A stretch of 64,000 nt of DNA. Origin: an uncultured Tenacibaculum sp. (GTDB lineage: Bacteria; Bacteroidota; Bacteroidia; Flavobacteriales; Flavobacteriaceae). The stretch is taken from assembly GCF_947495995.1 (NCBI RefSeq), contig NZ_CANMAX010000003.1, positions 496,001-560,000 on the forward strand. The letters are read 5' to 3'. Position 1 is the stretch's first letter. Every line of letters starts with the position of its first letter. Shown in pieces: positions 18,216-26,890 of the stretch. A program made the position numbers and the translations under genes. Under the pieces are notes generated by a model that was not told the DNA's origin, made no database searches, and saw only the letters and a list, made by a program, of their open reading frames with translations.

Positions 18216-19157
18216 TTATGAAGCTTTTACTAAAGCTGCTGAATCTTCGTAGAATCTATATTCTTTAATCATCTGATCTTCTATGACACAATATTGAATC
18301 CAGTTACTATTAAATAATTTGCCAGAATCTTTTACAAGATGTGAAAATGTTCCTTTAGCAATTACAATATTGTTTTCGGCTTCTGTAATTGTATCTACGG
18401 TAAAGTCTTTAGTCTCAAAAAGAGATACGATATTGTTTAAAAACTGTTTTGCTTCTTCTCTAGATCGGTAAATTCCATGTAGCGTTTCGGTAGAACGCTC
18501 TTCTTCTTTTACACTTACGATATAGCAATTAGGATGAAATGTATTGAGTACACTATTTAAGTCTCCTTTTGTAAATGCATCAAAATATGATTCGACCACT
18601 TTTTTATTATTCAGATAAAGTTTATGTTCATCAACAAATAAAGAAAAAGCTGTGTCAAGTTTTTCGATTTCTAAATCATTAGTAATTATTGTTTTATGAT
18701 TATCGAAATTAGAATTAAAATCGCCTAAAGAATAACTTGCTTTATAATTTCCACCCCAAATTGGAACTAATTTGGAAAGAGTTTTTAAATGTGTACTTGC
18801 TCCTGTAATTCCTGGTGAAGTACTCAATAAAAGTACAGGTTTACTGTCGAAAAATTGTTGAGTAATAACAGATAACCAATCTAACGTATTTTTAAAAAAA
18901 GCAGTAGGCAAACCATTGTGTTCTGGAGAAGCAATGATAAAACCATCGCTTTCTTTAAAAATATTATACAAATCTAGAATAGCTTCAGGAATTCCTGCTG
19001 TAGCTTGTATTTCTTGAGAATAAATAGGAGCATTAAAGTTTTTTAAATCTATAAATCGAATGTTGTAATCCGAATACTTTTGAATAACAGCGTGAATTAA
19101 TTTTGTATTTATAGAATCTGGATTATTGCTTCCAGAAAAGGCTAAAATATTTTTCAT
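18216..19157 (-). CDS. NADPH-dependent FMN reductase fused to a SnoaL/NTF2-like domain
   Basis: 313 residues. Residues 1-180 are a flavodoxin-fold NAD(P)H:FMN reductase: ILAFSGSNNPDSINTKLI phosphate-binding loop, FIIASPEHNGLPTAFFKNTLDWL (the PEYNGS-type flavin motif), and LLLSTSPG. Residues about 188-313 are an NTF2/SnoaL-like cone: VVESYFDAFTKGDLNSVLNTFHPNC, then a WIQYCVIEDQMIKEYRFYED end. The two are usually separate proteins, so this is a natural fusion; the NTF2-like part may bind the compound that the reductase acts on. It sits next to a second flavodoxin-fold enzyme gene. Confidence 0.87.
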   Translation of the reverse strand: MKNILAFSGSNNPDSINTKLIHAVIQKYSDYNIRFIDLKNFNAPIYSQEIQATAGIPEAILDLYNIFKESDGFIIASPEHNGLPTAFFKNTLDWLSVITQQFFDSKPVLLLSTSPGITGASTHLKTLSKLVPIWGGNYKASYSLGDFNSNFDNHKTIITNDLEIEKLDTAFSLFVDEHKLYLNNKKVVESYFDAFTKGDLNSVLNTFHPNCYIVSVKEEERSTETLHGIYRSREEAKQFLNNIVSLFETKDFTVDTITEAENNIVIAKGTFSHLVKDSGKLFNSNWIQYCVIEDQMIKEYRFYEDSAALVKAS

Positions 19158-19199
19158 GATTATAATTGTTTAATCTATAATTGAGCTTTTGTTCGTTTT

Positions 19200-19778
19200 T
19201 TATTCAAGGTTTTCACCAAGTTGACTTATTTTATACAACCACTTTTTACGTTGTTCTGGTGATGAATCTTTAATTGGAGCTAAATAAGTTGTCTTTACAG
19301 GTTTAATTCCGCAAAATTCTAACACTCCTTTTTTCATCTGATTAATTACAGGTTTCTTCATGACTAGATTATGATACCAACTCACAGTATCTGCTGTAAT
19401 AATCATTCTAGAAGTTTTTCCTCTGAAAAGTTTCTTAGGAAAGATTTTTCCTTCTTCATATTTAAATGCGATGTTTGGAAGAAATACTCTATCAATAAAA
19501 CCTTTTAAAATTGCAGGTGTACCATACCACCACATTGGAAAAATCCAAACAATATGATCTGCTTCTTTTATTTTTAAAATAGCATTTTCTAAATCTGGTT
19601 CTAAAGGATAAGGTATTCGATAACCATATTTTAAGTTGAGATCAAATTTTAAATCAATTAAGTTTAAAACATCAACATTTGCTTCAGCCATAATAGCACC
19701 TTTCATATAACTTTTTGATAGTGCCCAATTGAAACTATCTCGATCTGGATGACCATTTATTATGAGTATATTTTTCAT
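19200..19778 (-). CDS. NAD(P)H dehydrogenase (quinone), flavodoxin-like fold
   Basis: 192 residues, close to the usual ~190-200 for MdaB/KefF-type quinone reductases. Motifs: ILIINGHPDRDSFNWAL (FMN phosphate loop), DHIVWIFPMWWYGTPAILKGFIDRVF (W-F/Y-x-P-x-W-W-Y flavin segment) and a late MIITADT strand. It transfers two electrons from NAD(P)H to quinones or xenobiotics in the cytoplasm. It lies between a DUF983 gene and the fused FMN reductase in the same direction with short gaps (28 and 42 bases). Confidence 0.9.
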   Translation of the reverse strand: MKNILIINGHPDRDSFNWALSKSYMKGAIMAEANVDVLNLIDLKFDLNLKYGYRIPYPLEPDLENAILKIKEADHIVWIFPMWWYGTPAILKGFIDRVFLPNIAFKYEEGKIFPKKLFRGKTSRMIITADTVSWYHNLVMKKPVINQMKKGVLEFCGIKPVKTTYLAPIKDSSPEQRKKWLYKISQLGENLE

Positions 19779-19806
19779 GTGTTCTAAGTGTTATTAATAA
19801 AATAGG

Positions 19807-20160
19807 TTAGCTGTTTTTGAGTAAGTAAATCCATATAATTCTAGATACTCTCAGATTAAAAGAAGACATTAAAGCTAAAACTGTAATTAGAGCGATTAAT
19901 ATGTTAAGATGAAATATAGTATTGTAGAAAAACGAACCAATAATTACAGTGATTAGAATTTCAATAACATTTAGCGCATAACTAACATACATTGCTCCAA
20001 AGAAAAAACCTGGTTCCTTTTCAAATTTAAAACCACAATGATTACAAGATTTATGCATCTTATTGGTTGTGAAATTGAAATAAATATTCTTGTTGCTATA
20101 AATATGTCCGTGATCACAATTCGGACATTTATTCGTGAGTATCTTTTTAATGGTAGACAT
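19807..20160 (-). CDS. DUF983 family membrane protein
   Basis: 117 residues. The N terminus has two zinc-ribbon-like pairs (CPNCDHGHIY and CNHCGFKFEKEPGFFFGAMYVSY), then two hydrophobic helices (NVIEILITVIIGSFFY; LNILIALITVLALMSSF). The CPxC...CxxCG...EPGFFFGAMYVSY pattern is diagnostic for DUF983, common in Bacteroidota. Function unknown. It starts 3 bases after the stop of the NAD(P)-binding protein gene, so both are in one operon. Confidence 0.9.
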   Translation of the reverse strand: MSTIKKILTNKCPNCDHGHIYSNKNIYFNFTTNKMHKSCNHCGFKFEKEPGFFFGAMYVSYALNVIEILITVIIGSFFYNTIFHLNILIALITVLALMSSFNLRVSRIIWIYLLKNS

Positions 20161-20163
20161 TAC

Positions 20164-21036
20164 TTATTTTTTATTTTGAATTTCCTCCATATAAAAATCA
20201 AGAAGTTTATGACTTCCGTAGCGTTGAGCTACATTATCTTCTTTCATAAGTGTTAGAAAGAATTCAATAGGTCCGTATGTTTTAACTGAAGTCAGTTTTC
20301 TTAATAACCAAATAGTTACAGTTCGCATCCAATTTGGTAAATGAAGAATTTTAGCTTTTCGATTATGAGCTTTAAAAGCCATTTCTGCAATTTCATTTTG
20401 TGTAAGTACTTCAGGACCTCCAACAGAAATTTCTTTAGTGTTACTATTTACTAAGTCTAAACAGATTTCAGCAAGATCGGCTCCATGAATTGGGTTTAGT
20501 AATTGTTGACCATCGCCAAATAGAAAAACTTTTCCTTTCTCAGACATCTCTAAGAAATCTTTCATATCAGAAAAGAAACCATTCGGACGAACAATAGTAT
20601 AATCGAGTCCAGAACTTTTTAATTCATCAACGAAAGCTTCTTTAGCTTCCATAATTTTCAGTTCTCGATATTTATCACCATTAATAACCGAAACATAGAT
20701 GAATTTTCGAACTCCCGCTTTTTGAGCTTCTCTTAACAGATTCACATTCGCAGCATAATCTACATCCATGTAAGTCAGTCCATCTTTTTGTCGTGTAATT
20801 CCTACAGTAGAAATAACAGTATCAACACCAATACAAATCCCAGATAAAGTTTCAGGTTTTGTTACTTCTGCTTTTACTATTTGTGTAGTAGGAGAGTTGA
20901 ATTGTTCTAACTTTTTAGTATTACGAGCAATTAATTTTGCAGATAATTTTCTTTTCTTTAATTCTTCAGATATATGTCTTCCAAGATATCCAGTAGCTCC
21001 TGCGAGAAGAATTGTTTGATTATATTTTTGAGACAT
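20164..21036 (-). CDS. NAD(P)-binding, NmrA/atypical SDR protein
   Basis: About 290 residues from the start chosen at MSQKYNQ; upstream ATGs at 21039 and 21084 exist, but the extra residues would precede the core strand. ILLAGATGYLGRHISEEL is the Rossmann motif, followed by LIARNTKKL, VISTVGITRQKDGLTYMDVD and FIYVSVINGDKY; TIVRPNGFFSDM follows. This layout matches NmrA-like/complex-I NDUFA9-type SDRs, which mostly sense or isomerise substrates. The role is uncertain. It leads the operon SDR-DUF983-quinone reductase-FMN reductase fusion. Confidence 0.87.
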   Translation of the reverse strand: MSQKYNQTILLAGATGYLGRHISEELKKRKLSAKLIARNTKKLEQFNSPTTQIVKAEVTKPETLSGICIGVDTVISTVGITRQKDGLTYMDVDYAANVNLLREAQKAGVRKFIYVSVINGDKYRELKIMEAKEAFVDELKSSGLDYTIVRPNGFFSDMKDFLEMSEKGKVFLFGDGQQLLNPIHGADLAEICLDLVNSNTKEISVGGPEVLTQNEIAEMAFKAHNRKAKILHLPNWMRTVTIWLLRKLTSVKTYGPIEFFLTLMKEDNVAQRYGSHKLLDFYMEEIQNKK

Positions 21037-21169
21037 CATTAATTTTTTTTGATGCAACAAATGTCTGATGAATAAGGAAGGCAATCGTTCTAGAATGAGA
21101 TTCCGAACTTATGAAGTGAGATATAGAACTTTTTTACATTAAAAAATGAAAAAAATGACTGAAATTAGT

Positions 21170-22963
21170 TTAAGAATTACTTTTTAACCAAGCTTTTGGC
21201 GTTACACCTTCTACTTTTTTAAAGTAAGTATTAAAAACTGTTTTAGAGTTGAAACCGCTATCGAAAGCCAATCCTAATAAAGTAACATGTTTGTTTTCTG
21301 GTTTAATCGCAATTTCTTTAAAATGATTTAAACGATAACTATTAATAAGCTCATTAAAATTCGTACTTAAGTTGTCGTTAATGAACTTAGATAGTTTATT
21401 CGGATTTATTCCTAATTCTTTAGCTAAAGAACGTAGTGAAATTTCTGCGTTTAAAAACAGTTTAGCATCTTTCAATAATTTTTCTAACGCTATGTTTAAT
21501 TCTGATAATTCATCGTTTGTAAAAAATGATGAACTATTATTTGAAGGTTTGGATGAAGTAGAAGCTGTAAAGTGATTGTTTTGAAAAGTAACTTCAACTA
21601 GTTTTTGATATCTTTTTGTAGTTCGTAACGGTTTTAAAAAAGGATCAAATTGAAAGTTTATAACCTGTCCAATTCTATTGCTTACATGATTTTCAAGTTT
21701 ACTTAAAGCTACATCTGTTTTGTTTGAATATACTAAATAATACAAATCCCAAAAAACCATTAAGTTTTCATTATCAGATAAAAGGAAGTTATCAAACTCT
21801 ATTTGTTGATCGTTGTTAATTGCGTTAAAAATTTGATCAATTATAATAACGTATTTATCACTTAAAAACGTTTTGGCAAAACTAATAGCACTGGTTTTGT
21901 TATTTTGAAAAATATAACAAGCTAGTTTTAAATGTCTACTTAAATCGAAGCTATTGTCAATTTTTAAAGAGCTCTCAAAACATTTAATAGCTTTATCGTA
22001 CTTTTTAGTTAGAAAGAAAATATTTCCTCTTGTATAATAATGATTAGGTGAAAGCGGATTTATTTTTAAAATATGATCTGTTTCTTGTAAAGCTTCATCA
22101 AACATTCCATTGGCTGTGTATAATTCAGCAAGAGCTTCGTTTGCTTCACTGAAATATGGATTTACAGCTAAGCACTGTTTAAGTTCTTCATATCCTATTT
22201 TAAATTCCCAGTTTCCCCAAAAACTAATGGTTGCTTTAGCAAAATGTCCCATGTACGATTCTGGATTTAAAGCTTTCCCTTTTTTTACAAATAGTTCGGC
22301 TTTTTTTAATCCTTCAATTCTATCTACATGACGCCAACTTGCAATAATAGCATAACACCAACCAATGGCTACTAACGGATCTGCATAATTCGGATCAATG
22401 CTTGCACTTTTTTCATAAAAGGTAATGGCACGTTCCATATTAATCAAATTCCAACTTAACTGTAATTGCCTACCTTTTAAATACCATTGATAAGCTTTAA
22501 GATTTTGAGTATGAATTGTTGCTAAAGAATCTTCAATTTCAATATGACCAAAATTCTCTCGGATTTTTTCTGCAATTAAAACACTAATTTCATCTTGCAA
22601 AGCAAAAATGTCGTCTATTTGACGATCAAATTTTTCAGACCATAATAAAAATCCAGTATCTGTTCTTGTTAACTGTGTAGAAATTCGAATTCTATTTTTT
22701 GAAATTCGAATACTTCCTTCAACAGCATTGGTAACACCTAATTCATTACCAATTTTTCGAATATCAATTGGTTTGTTTTTAAAAGCAAAAGAAGAGGTTC
22801 TGGCAGTAACTTTTAAACCTTCTATTTTAGATAGCGCATTTATGATTTCTTCTGTAATTCCATCAGAAAAATAATCATATTCATCGCTACCACTCATGTT
22901 TTTAAATGGTAAGACAGCAATCGATTTATCTATATCTGTTATGTTATTACTAAAACTTTCCAA
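21170..22963 (-). CDS. Hybrid regulator: TolB/FlgO-like domain, TPRs and AraC helix-turn-helix
   Basis: 597 residues, no membrane helix. Residues 12-140 (SIAVLPFKNMSGSDEYDYFSDGI, then EEIINALSKIEGLKVTAR, GVTNAVEGSIRISKNRIRIS) are the TolB/FlgO-like domain usually found in adenylate-cyclase or CadC-type sensors. Residues ~155-400 are TPR repeats (AYQWYLKGRQLQLSWN, DPLVAIGWCYAII, YDKAIKCFESSLKID). The last ~100 residues are an AraC-type double HTH (LRSLAKELGINPNKLSKFIN; LLGLAFDSGFNSKTVFNTYFKKVEG). The order DNA-binding domain last is seen in flavobacterial regulators. It is oriented towards the SDR operon, a plausible target. Confidence 0.9.
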   Translation of the reverse strand: MESFSNNITDIDKSIAVLPFKNMSGSDEYDYFSDGITEEIINALSKIEGLKVTARTSSFAFKNKPIDIRKIGNELGVTNAVEGSIRISKNRIRISTQLTRTDTGFLLWSEKFDRQIDDIFALQDEISVLIAEKIRENFGHIEIEDSLATIHTQNLKAYQWYLKGRQLQLSWNLINMERAITFYEKSASIDPNYADPLVAIGWCYAIIASWRHVDRIEGLKKAELFVKKGKALNPESYMGHFAKATISFWGNWEFKIGYEELKQCLAVNPYFSEANEALAELYTANGMFDEALQETDHILKINPLSPNHYYTRGNIFFLTKKYDKAIKCFESSLKIDNSFDLSRHLKLACYIFQNNKTSAISFAKTFLSDKYVIIIDQIFNAINNDQQIEFDNFLLSDNENLMVFWDLYYLVYSNKTDVALSKLENHVSNRIGQVINFQFDPFLKPLRTTKRYQKLVEVTFQNNHFTASTSSKPSNNSSSFFTNDELSELNIALEKLLKDAKLFLNAEISLRSLAKELGINPNKLSKFINDNLSTNFNELINSYRLNHFKEIAIKPENKHVTLLGLAFDSGFNSKTVFNTYFKKVEGVTPKAWLKSNS

Positions 22964-23096
22964 AGAAAATTACACAAAGAAATTAAGTTACGAAGTAATA
23001 AATATAAGGTTAAAGTTGTAGACTAACAGTAAAATTGATTTTAGAACAAGTAAAATGTTGTTTATCAGTTAAAAATTAAAAGTCAAAACTTTTAGA

Positions 23097-23294
23097 TTAT
23101 TGTTTAGGAAACTGTCTTGTTTTGTAAATACCAACACCGCCTAAGTATGTTAAGAATACACCAAAAAATGCAACAACATATTTATTCATTACATGTTGAT
23201 TAAAAGCAACAAAGAATATGATGTATAAACCAAGAAGTAAAAATATTCCAAAAATTATATAAAGTGATTTAGGATTTGTAAAACCAATTTTCAT
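23097..23294 (-). CDS. Small two-helix membrane protein
   Basis: 65 residues with two predicted membrane helices (LYIIFGIFLLLGLYIIFFVA and YVVAFFGVFLTYLGGVGIY) and a short basic tail RQFPKQ. No family recognised. Its start lies 1 base after the stop of the membrane-anchored protein at 23296, so the two are surely co-transcribed and translationally coupled. Confidence 0.65.
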   Translation of the reverse strand: MKIGFTNPKSLYIIFGIFLLLGLYIIFFVAFNQHVMNKYVVAFFGVFLTYLGGVGIYKTRQFPKQ

Positions 23295-23295
23295 A

Positions 23296-23751
23296 CTAAA
23301 GTTTTATAATATTATTAATTTCATCAAATGGAGTAAGAATAAGTTCAGGAAGAGGCATCGTTAATTTATTCTTAGTAATTAATTTCTGATTTCTATACAA
23401 TCGATAATCTTCGATGTTTACTACAATTGAATCTCCAATTTTCACATTATTAATTGAATTAAAAACTAAATCTGCTTGTCCGTTTTTTATAACACCTAAA
23501 AATCGTTTACGTTGCTCTCTTTCATCATATTCTTTTGTGTTAGTTTTATCAAGTTTAATGGAAATTACACCAAAATTATGGCCATATTTTAAAGCTTCAA
23601 AAGCCGTGATTTTTCCATTTAATTTAATATTTACAGTTTTATAATATGTAACGTCATCTTTGCTGGCGTTTACTTGTTGTCTAAAAAACATAATGAATAC
23701 AATTAAAAGTATTCCAAGAATTAAAAGCGTTGATTTGTTACTTAGTTTCAT
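23296..23751 (-). CDS. Membrane-anchored hypothetical protein
   Basis: 151 residues: an N-terminal helix (LLILGILLIVFIMFF) acts as an uncleaved anchor, then a soluble, probably periplasmic, domain of about 125 residues with strand-rich segments (VNIKLNGKITAFEALKYGHNFG, VISIKLDKTN, VKIGDSIVVNIEDYRLY). The ending LPELILTPFDEINNIIKL is well formed. The gene is middle of three: 12 bases after the HxD protein gene, 1 base before the two-helix protein gene. Function unknown. Confidence 0.6.
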   Translation of the reverse strand: MKLSNKSTLLILGILLIVFIMFFRQQVNASKDDVTYYKTVNIKLNGKITAFEALKYGHNFGVISIKLDKTNTKEYDEREQRKRFLGVIKNGQADLVFNSINNVKIGDSIVVNIEDYRLYRNQKLITKNKLTMPLPELILTPFDEINNIIKL

Positions 23752-23763
23752 AGTTTTCTAATA

Positions 23764-24444
23764 TTATTTGCTAATAAAATCTGTTTCCAGAAAATTAATT
23801 TCTTCTTGTTTAGATATGTTGTTAGATTGATGTAGAGGTTTCAAAGATAACATCATAGAATTAATGACTCGAGTTTGATGTAAATCTTGCTCAATAATTT
23901 CAGCTTTGTGTAAAACTCCAAAAGTTTTATTGCTGTTTAAATCGCTATTATTGAGCAGTACTATTTGAAATGTATTGTTGTTGAAATTTTCAATTTCTTG
24001 GATATAGGGTTGAAGTAAAGTTTCTCCATCTTTAAATATTGGATTGTGCAATTCGTAATATTTATCGACAGGAATGTTTTTATCTGATATGAGTTGATGA
24101 TAATCAGCAAACGATAATTTACTTTTAATTTTAGAAGGCTCGTAGCCTAACATTAAAAAAGAATCTGAAGGTGCATTATCTCTATGGAATTTAGTCGTGT
24201 TTTGTTGATCGAACCTTCCTAACCAAAAATAATCTAATTCTTTAGTAAACTTATGGACACATTTTTCTGATAATCCTTTTTTAATATCAACCATGTGTTT
24301 TCTCAATATACTAGAGTTTATGTTCCTTTCAAAAGAGATAACTATAAAACCATAGTCGTTATAATTATCTCTAAATACACTTGAAAATATTTTTTCTAGA
24401 TGTTCTTGAGTTACTTTTTCTGATATTTTAATATGAAAGCTCAT
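23764..24444 (-). CDS. Conserved-type unknown protein with HxD motif
   Basis: 226 residues, cytoplasmic. TTKFHRDNAPSDSFLMLGYEPS contains H-x-D, and a second His appears late in FGVLHKAEI. This HxD...H spacing is that of 2-oxoglutarate/Fe(II) oxygenase-like double-stranded beta-helix proteins, and the phrase FLMLGYEPS is one that I recall in an unnamed protein family. Enzyme activity is an inference only. It is the first gene of a three-gene set with two membrane proteins. Confidence 0.55.
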   Translation of the reverse strand: MSFHIKISEKVTQEHLEKIFSSVFRDNYNDYGFIVISFERNINSSILRKHMVDIKKGLSEKCVHKFTKELDYFWLGRFDQQNTTKFHRDNAPSDSFLMLGYEPSKIKSKLSFADYHQLISDKNIPVDKYYELHNPIFKDGETLLQPYIQEIENFNNNTFQIVLLNNSDLNSNKTFGVLHKAEIIEQDLHQTRVINSMMLSLKPLHQSNNISKQEEINFLETDFISK

Positions 24445-24734
24445 AGCTTTTTGAGCGATTTTTTTAGTGGATTATCAGTAGTAAAACTAAATAAAAAGTT
24501 TGAATTAATAGAATAACTATTACAACTTACATCTTGTTTAAAATTTTGAAACTAAAAATTAAGAGAGCGATTTTGTTTTTTTAATCTAGAATCTAACAGT
24601 ATCTGCTAAATTTTCTCTTTTCATGGTATGTGATATTTATCGTTTCAGCAAATCTATACTGGAATTAGATGTATTGATCACGTCAAGATAACGTCATCTT
24701 TACGACAAGTGGTTTAAAGTCAATTAATACTTGA
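24445..24734. other. Intergenic region with no recognisable feature
   Basis: 290 bases between two same-strand genes. Only small imperfect repeats are visible (for example GTCAAGATAACGTCATC). No frame with coding character and no clear hairpin was seen. It probably holds the promoter of the HxD protein gene and the 3' end of the transcript from the next cluster. Confidence 0.45.
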
Positions 24735-25589
24735 TTATTTGATCATTAGTACGATTCTCTTTTTCCCTGGAACAAAATAATCAGTTACTACTTTTTTACC
24801 ATTTTGGGTTATTGTTTCTTCAATAAAATCAGTTAATATTAATTTATCTTTTTCAAATTTCCAATGAAATTGTTTGTATGTATTCTTTTTTGAATTTTTT
24901 AATGTAATTACATCTAAGTTTTTATGCGGATGTAATGTTCCGAAATAATTTCTTACTTCATATTCATCGTAATCGTCAAAGTTTTGTAAGCTTCCATCTT
25001 TACCAAAAACTACAGTTGTATTGTTTTTTAGATAGGTTCCAGCAATTAATTTTTCATTAAAAAATCGAGTAATACTTTTACTAATTCCGTACAATTTTTC
25101 TTTTTTATTATCGAACATATTGTAAAAACTGTCTTTATGCTCAATTAAAAACTTTAAATCATCATGCTTAGAGTAACTATACGTTATAGTATCTTTTTGT
25201 TCATGAGATTGAACTTGTTTTAATAGTAGCGTATTATTCTTTTGAGTTAAAGTATAAGGAATTCCAAGAACATCGATAAGTGCCAAAGTATCTGTGCTAC
25301 GGTTTATTTTCTCTTTCAAATCCATAATTGAACCAAACGTAAATAGTGAGTCATTATGGATTTTAATTAAAATAGCAGACCAAGAAGGTGGTTGAATTCT
25401 ATGTTTAGCAATAGCTTTATCAGCTAAAATATTATTGAAATAATCGTTGAGTTGCCAAATACCGTTATTACTATTTTCTTGTGAAATCGTTTGTTTAGAT
25501 TGTTTTTGTATTTCTTTTTCTTTCTCTTTTTGAACTTGAGTACAACTACTTAATATACAAATTGTAATTACAAAAAACTTCTTGATCAT
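24735..25589 (-). CDS. Hypothetical lipoprotein
   Basis: 284 residues. MIKKFFVITICILSSCTQ is a lipoprotein signal, with Cys16 as the lipidated residue. A charged linker (KEKEKEIQKQSKQ) follows and then a beta-rich domain. LIAGTYLKNNTTVVFGKDGSLQNFDDYDEYEV and KQFHWKFEKDKLILTD resemble lipocalin-like or META-type small-molecule or lysozyme-inhibitor folds, but this is not firm. It ends KRIVLMIK. It is downstream of the DUF3592-like gene by 15 bases, the last gene of the 24.7-32.1 kb cluster. Confidence 0.65.
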   Translation of the reverse strand: MIKKFFVITICILSSCTQVQKEKEKEIQKQSKQTISQENSNNGIWQLNDYFNNILADKAIAKHRIQPPSWSAILIKIHNDSLFTFGSIMDLKEKINRSTDTLALIDVLGIPYTLTQKNNTLLLKQVQSHEQKDTITYSYSKHDDLKFLIEHKDSFYNMFDNKKEKLYGISKSITRFFNEKLIAGTYLKNNTTVVFGKDGSLQNFDDYDEYEVRNYFGTLHPHKNLDVITLKNSKKNTYKQFHWKFEKDKLILTDFIEETITQNGKKVVTDYFVPGKKRIVLMIK

Positions 25590-25604
25590 ATGTGCGCTAT
25601 TAAA

Positions 25605-25991
25605 TTAATCATCATAATAATTAAAACTATTAAAAAAGTAAGTAGTAGACCTTCTATCTTCATATTTCCCTAAATGAACATGTGTGTAATTAGGGTTTTT
25701 AGAGTAATAGTTTACAAAAATCTTATATCCTTTACATTTTTTTCTATCCGCTTTACTGAAATCTCTTACTCCTAAAGTTTTAAAATATAATCTCCCATTG
25801 ACTTTGTACTTATATTTTATACTATGCTTATTTGATGAATCATCATATTTTATAATGGTTCCTATAGTTTGTTTCTTATAATTAATAATTAGATAATCTT
25901 TTCTGATTAAGAAGGTGAAAAATCCTATTATTATAGTGAATACTACTACACCTGCAATTTGATCGCTTAATTTTGGTTTGTTCTCATTCAT
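25605..25991 (-). CDS. DUF3592-like membrane-anchored protein
   Basis: 128 residues. One N-terminal helix (IAGVVVFTIIIGFFTFLI) is followed by TIGTIIKYDDSSNKHSIKYKYKVNG and later KGYKIFVNYYSKNPNYTHVHLG. This is the DUF3592 layout: a strand pair, then a V-x-Y-x-P-x-N-P motif, here modified to VNYYSKNPNY. Function unknown. It is in a co-directional group of small genes. Confidence 0.6.
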   Translation of the reverse strand: MNENKPKLSDQIAGVVVFTIIIGFFTFLIRKDYLIINYKKQTIGTIIKYDDSSNKHSIKYKYKVNGRLYFKTLGVRDFSKADRKKCKGYKIFVNYYSKNPNYTHVHLGKYEDRRSTTYFFNSFNYYDD

Positions 25992-26012
25992 TTTTTAATA
26001 ACAGACCTTTAT

Positions 26013-26417
26013 TTAATATTTAAGAGTTGAAATTATTATGTGATATAAGAAGAACACTACGATTAAAGCGAATAATGAAAGACGAAAATATTTTTGTTGC
26101 TTTGCTTTATGATCGAAACCATCTTTTTTTAATTCCCAACTAAATAATAATTCAACTAAAGTTTGAATAGGTAAAAAAATAAAATGTAAAATACTATATC
26201 CTTCTTTTGCTTTTGTTGTTCTGATAATTCTTTCTCTTTTTTCGTTGAGGTATTTAGCCGTTTTGATTTTATATTCTTTAACACCTCTTTTTAATAATTC
26301 TGTGTTGGCTAAACTCACAGCTTTAGGATTCCATTTTTTTGGAGCTCCAACAATTTCTAACAACTCTTTAGTAGTTCTCGATTGTATTGGTGGATTAAAA
26401 TCATCTGTCATCTTCAC
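26013..26417 (-). CDS. Hypothetical protein with C-terminal membrane helix
   Basis: 134 residues. An N-terminal soluble part (RTTKELLEIVGAPKKWNPKAVSLANTELLKRG) has the repeat feel of small bacterial helix-hairpin modules. A hydrophobic pair follows: ILHFIFLPIQTLVELLF and LFALIVVFFLYHIIIS. Similar N-terminal modules (W-x-P-x-A-x-x-A-x-x-x-L-x-x-R-G) occur in Bacteroidota membrane proteins of unknown function. It starts 12 bases after its upstream neighbour's stop. Confidence 0.6.
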   Translation of the reverse strand: MKMTDDFNPPIQSRTTKELLEIVGAPKKWNPKAVSLANTELLKRGVKEYKIKTAKYLNEKRERIIRTTKAKEGYSILHFIFLPIQTLVELLFSWELKKDGFDHKAKQQKYFRLSLFALIVVFFLYHIIISTLKY

Positions 26418-26429
26418 TTCTTTTCAGTT

Positions 26430-26870
26430 TTAATTTAAAATTCTGTTTTCAAATAAGGTTTTCGCATAACATCCGTCTTGATAAAGAATTACACTATACC
26501 CATTTACTTTTTTAATCAGATTGATGAAATGATTGATTAATAGCTTAGAATCTAAACAAACCTGACCACCGTGACTAAAGGGAGGCCAAAAATCAAAATT
26601 AGAAGTTCCATCACTATAATCAACTATAGATAAGTTAATACTTCCGATAATTATTTTATGTTGTATTGCGCGACTAAAATCATATTCTTTTTTAAACCAC
26701 ATGGTGTTTTCTTCTTCTTCAATTAGAAAGCAAATATCAGATTCTGGTTGAATTAAATCGCTATCAAATGTGTGATTATTGGTGTTAATACAGAAATCTT
26801 TTAAAGCAGTAATAGCTTTTTCTTTATCCTTTGTGTCAAAAGAGAGTATAAAGTTAATATCGAGTTTCAT
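26430..26870 (-). CDS. Hypothetical cytoplasmic protein
   Basis: 146 residues, acidic, with no signal or membrane segment. FWPPFSHGGQVCLDS and a C-terminal GYSVILYQDGCY are the most distinctive parts. The size, context and style (compact, all-strand/helix, no catalytic signature) resemble bacterial immunity or stress proteins, but I cannot name a family. Located in the 24.7-32.1 kb cluster of small unknown genes. Confidence 0.55.
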   Translation of the reverse strand: MKLDINFILSFDTKDKEKAITALKDFCINTNNHTFDSDLIQPESDICFLIEEEENTMWFKKEYDFSRAIQHKIIIGSINLSIVDYSDGTSNFDFWPPFSHGGQVCLDSKLLINHFINLIKKVNGYSVILYQDGCYAKTLFENRILN

Positions 26871-26890
26871 GATTTTAACACTGTTATAGC

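Noticed and set aside
24660-24715. Short imperfect repeats GTCAAGATAACGTCATC and neighbours.
   Set aside because: Too short and irregular; no flanking duplication that would indicate an insertion site.
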